Below, in pieces: positions 5,370 to 5,458 of a stretch of 5,458 nucleotides of DNA; the stretch's first letter is position 1; the number at the start of each line of letters is the position of its first letter. The DNA lies in the NCBI GenBank assembly GCA_001508835.1, contig LGFB01000100.1:1-5458 (forward strand), given 5' to 3'. Below the pieces are notes generated by a model that worked only from the letters and a program-made list of their open reading frames with translations, was not told the DNA's origin and made no database searches. The position numbers and the translations under genes were made by a program. The DNA comes from a bacterium 42_11. GTDB taxonomy: Bacteria; Synergistota; GBS-1.

Positions 5370-5458
5370 ATGAAAAAGTATGCTGTTATAGCCGTTTTGG
5401 TGGCTGTCTTAGCGTTGGCAGTTCCGGCATTAGCTGCTAACCCCTTTGTCGATGTTCC
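5370..5458 (+). CDS. Secreted SLH-domain surface protein or porin, N-terminal start (partial)
   Basis: Only 29 codons are present before the window ends. The protein begins MKKYAVIAVLVAVLALAVPA, a Sec signal peptide with two lysines and a long hydrophobic core, followed by an ALA cleavage site near residue 22. The mature start ANPFVDV resembles the opening of an S-layer-homology domain (usually NPFxDVPxxHWAY). In Synergistota and similar diderms this arrangement marks abundant outer-membrane porin-like proteins whose SLH domain binds the cell wall. The domain itself is outside the window, so the family call is inferred from seven residues plus the signal peptide. A strong promoter, an excellent ribosome binding site and a ~322-base structured leader fit a highly expressed, regulated envelope protein. 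It is divergent from the PAP2 operon. Confidence 0.65.
   Translation, partial: MKKYAVIAVLVAVLALAVPALAANPFVDV

Noticed and set aside
5348..5440. Short frame from ATG 5348 overlapping the SLH gene start
   Set aside because: Out of frame with the signal peptide, no ribosome binding site before it, and cysteine/serine-rich filler composition.

Overview
The window looks like chromosomal DNA from a diderm, LPS-bearing, probably thermophilic bacterium. The evidence is a lipid A acyltransferase remnant next to a heptosyltransferase-type GT9 gene, an ArnT/ArnC-like pair, and a last gene that begins like an S-layer-homology (SLH) surface protein or porin. AGG/AGA/ATA codons are frequent, and GTG and TTG starts are used. 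The final protein's start, a signal peptide followed by NPFVDV, is typical of Synergistota and related deep-branching diderms. That placement is an inference and could be wrong.

Layout. (1) 1-1289, plus strand: the end of an LpxL/HtrB-type lipid A acyltransferase, overlapping a GT9 heptosyltransferase-like gene through a TTGA stop/start. (2) 1124-4972, minus strand: a four-gene operon read in the order PAP2 phosphatase, ArnT-like GT83/PMT membrane glycosyltransferase, ArnC/DPM1-like GT2 polyprenyl-phosphate glycosyltransferase, and YbhN/TIGR00374-type flippase-like membrane protein. Adjacent genes overlap by 1, 4 and 25 bases. The last gene runs 166 bases into the 3' end of the convergent GT9 gene. 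(3) 4973-5369: a 397-base intergenic region with divergent promoters and a long, highly structured 5' leader. (4) 5370-5458: the beginning of the SLH-type secreted protein.

How the genes may work together. The plus-strand genes belong to lipid A/core assembly. In the minus-strand operon, the GT2 enzyme would charge undecaprenyl phosphate with a sugar on the cytoplasmic side and the flippase-like protein is a candidate for moving it across. The ArnT-like enzyme would transfer the sugar to an acceptor such as lipid A, and the PAP2 enzyme would hydrolyse a lipid phosphate or pyrophosphate. This resembles an Arn pathway without the sugar-nucleotide enzymes and with an unrelated candidate flippase.

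The most unusual part is the leader of about 320 nt before the SLH gene. It has a near-consensus promoter, several stable helices and an 11-nt perfect Shine-Dalgarno match with no evident gene. It also contains two sets of mutually exclusive pairings, one of which would mask the ribosome binding site of the SLH gene. I could not match it to a known riboswitch or structured RNA class.
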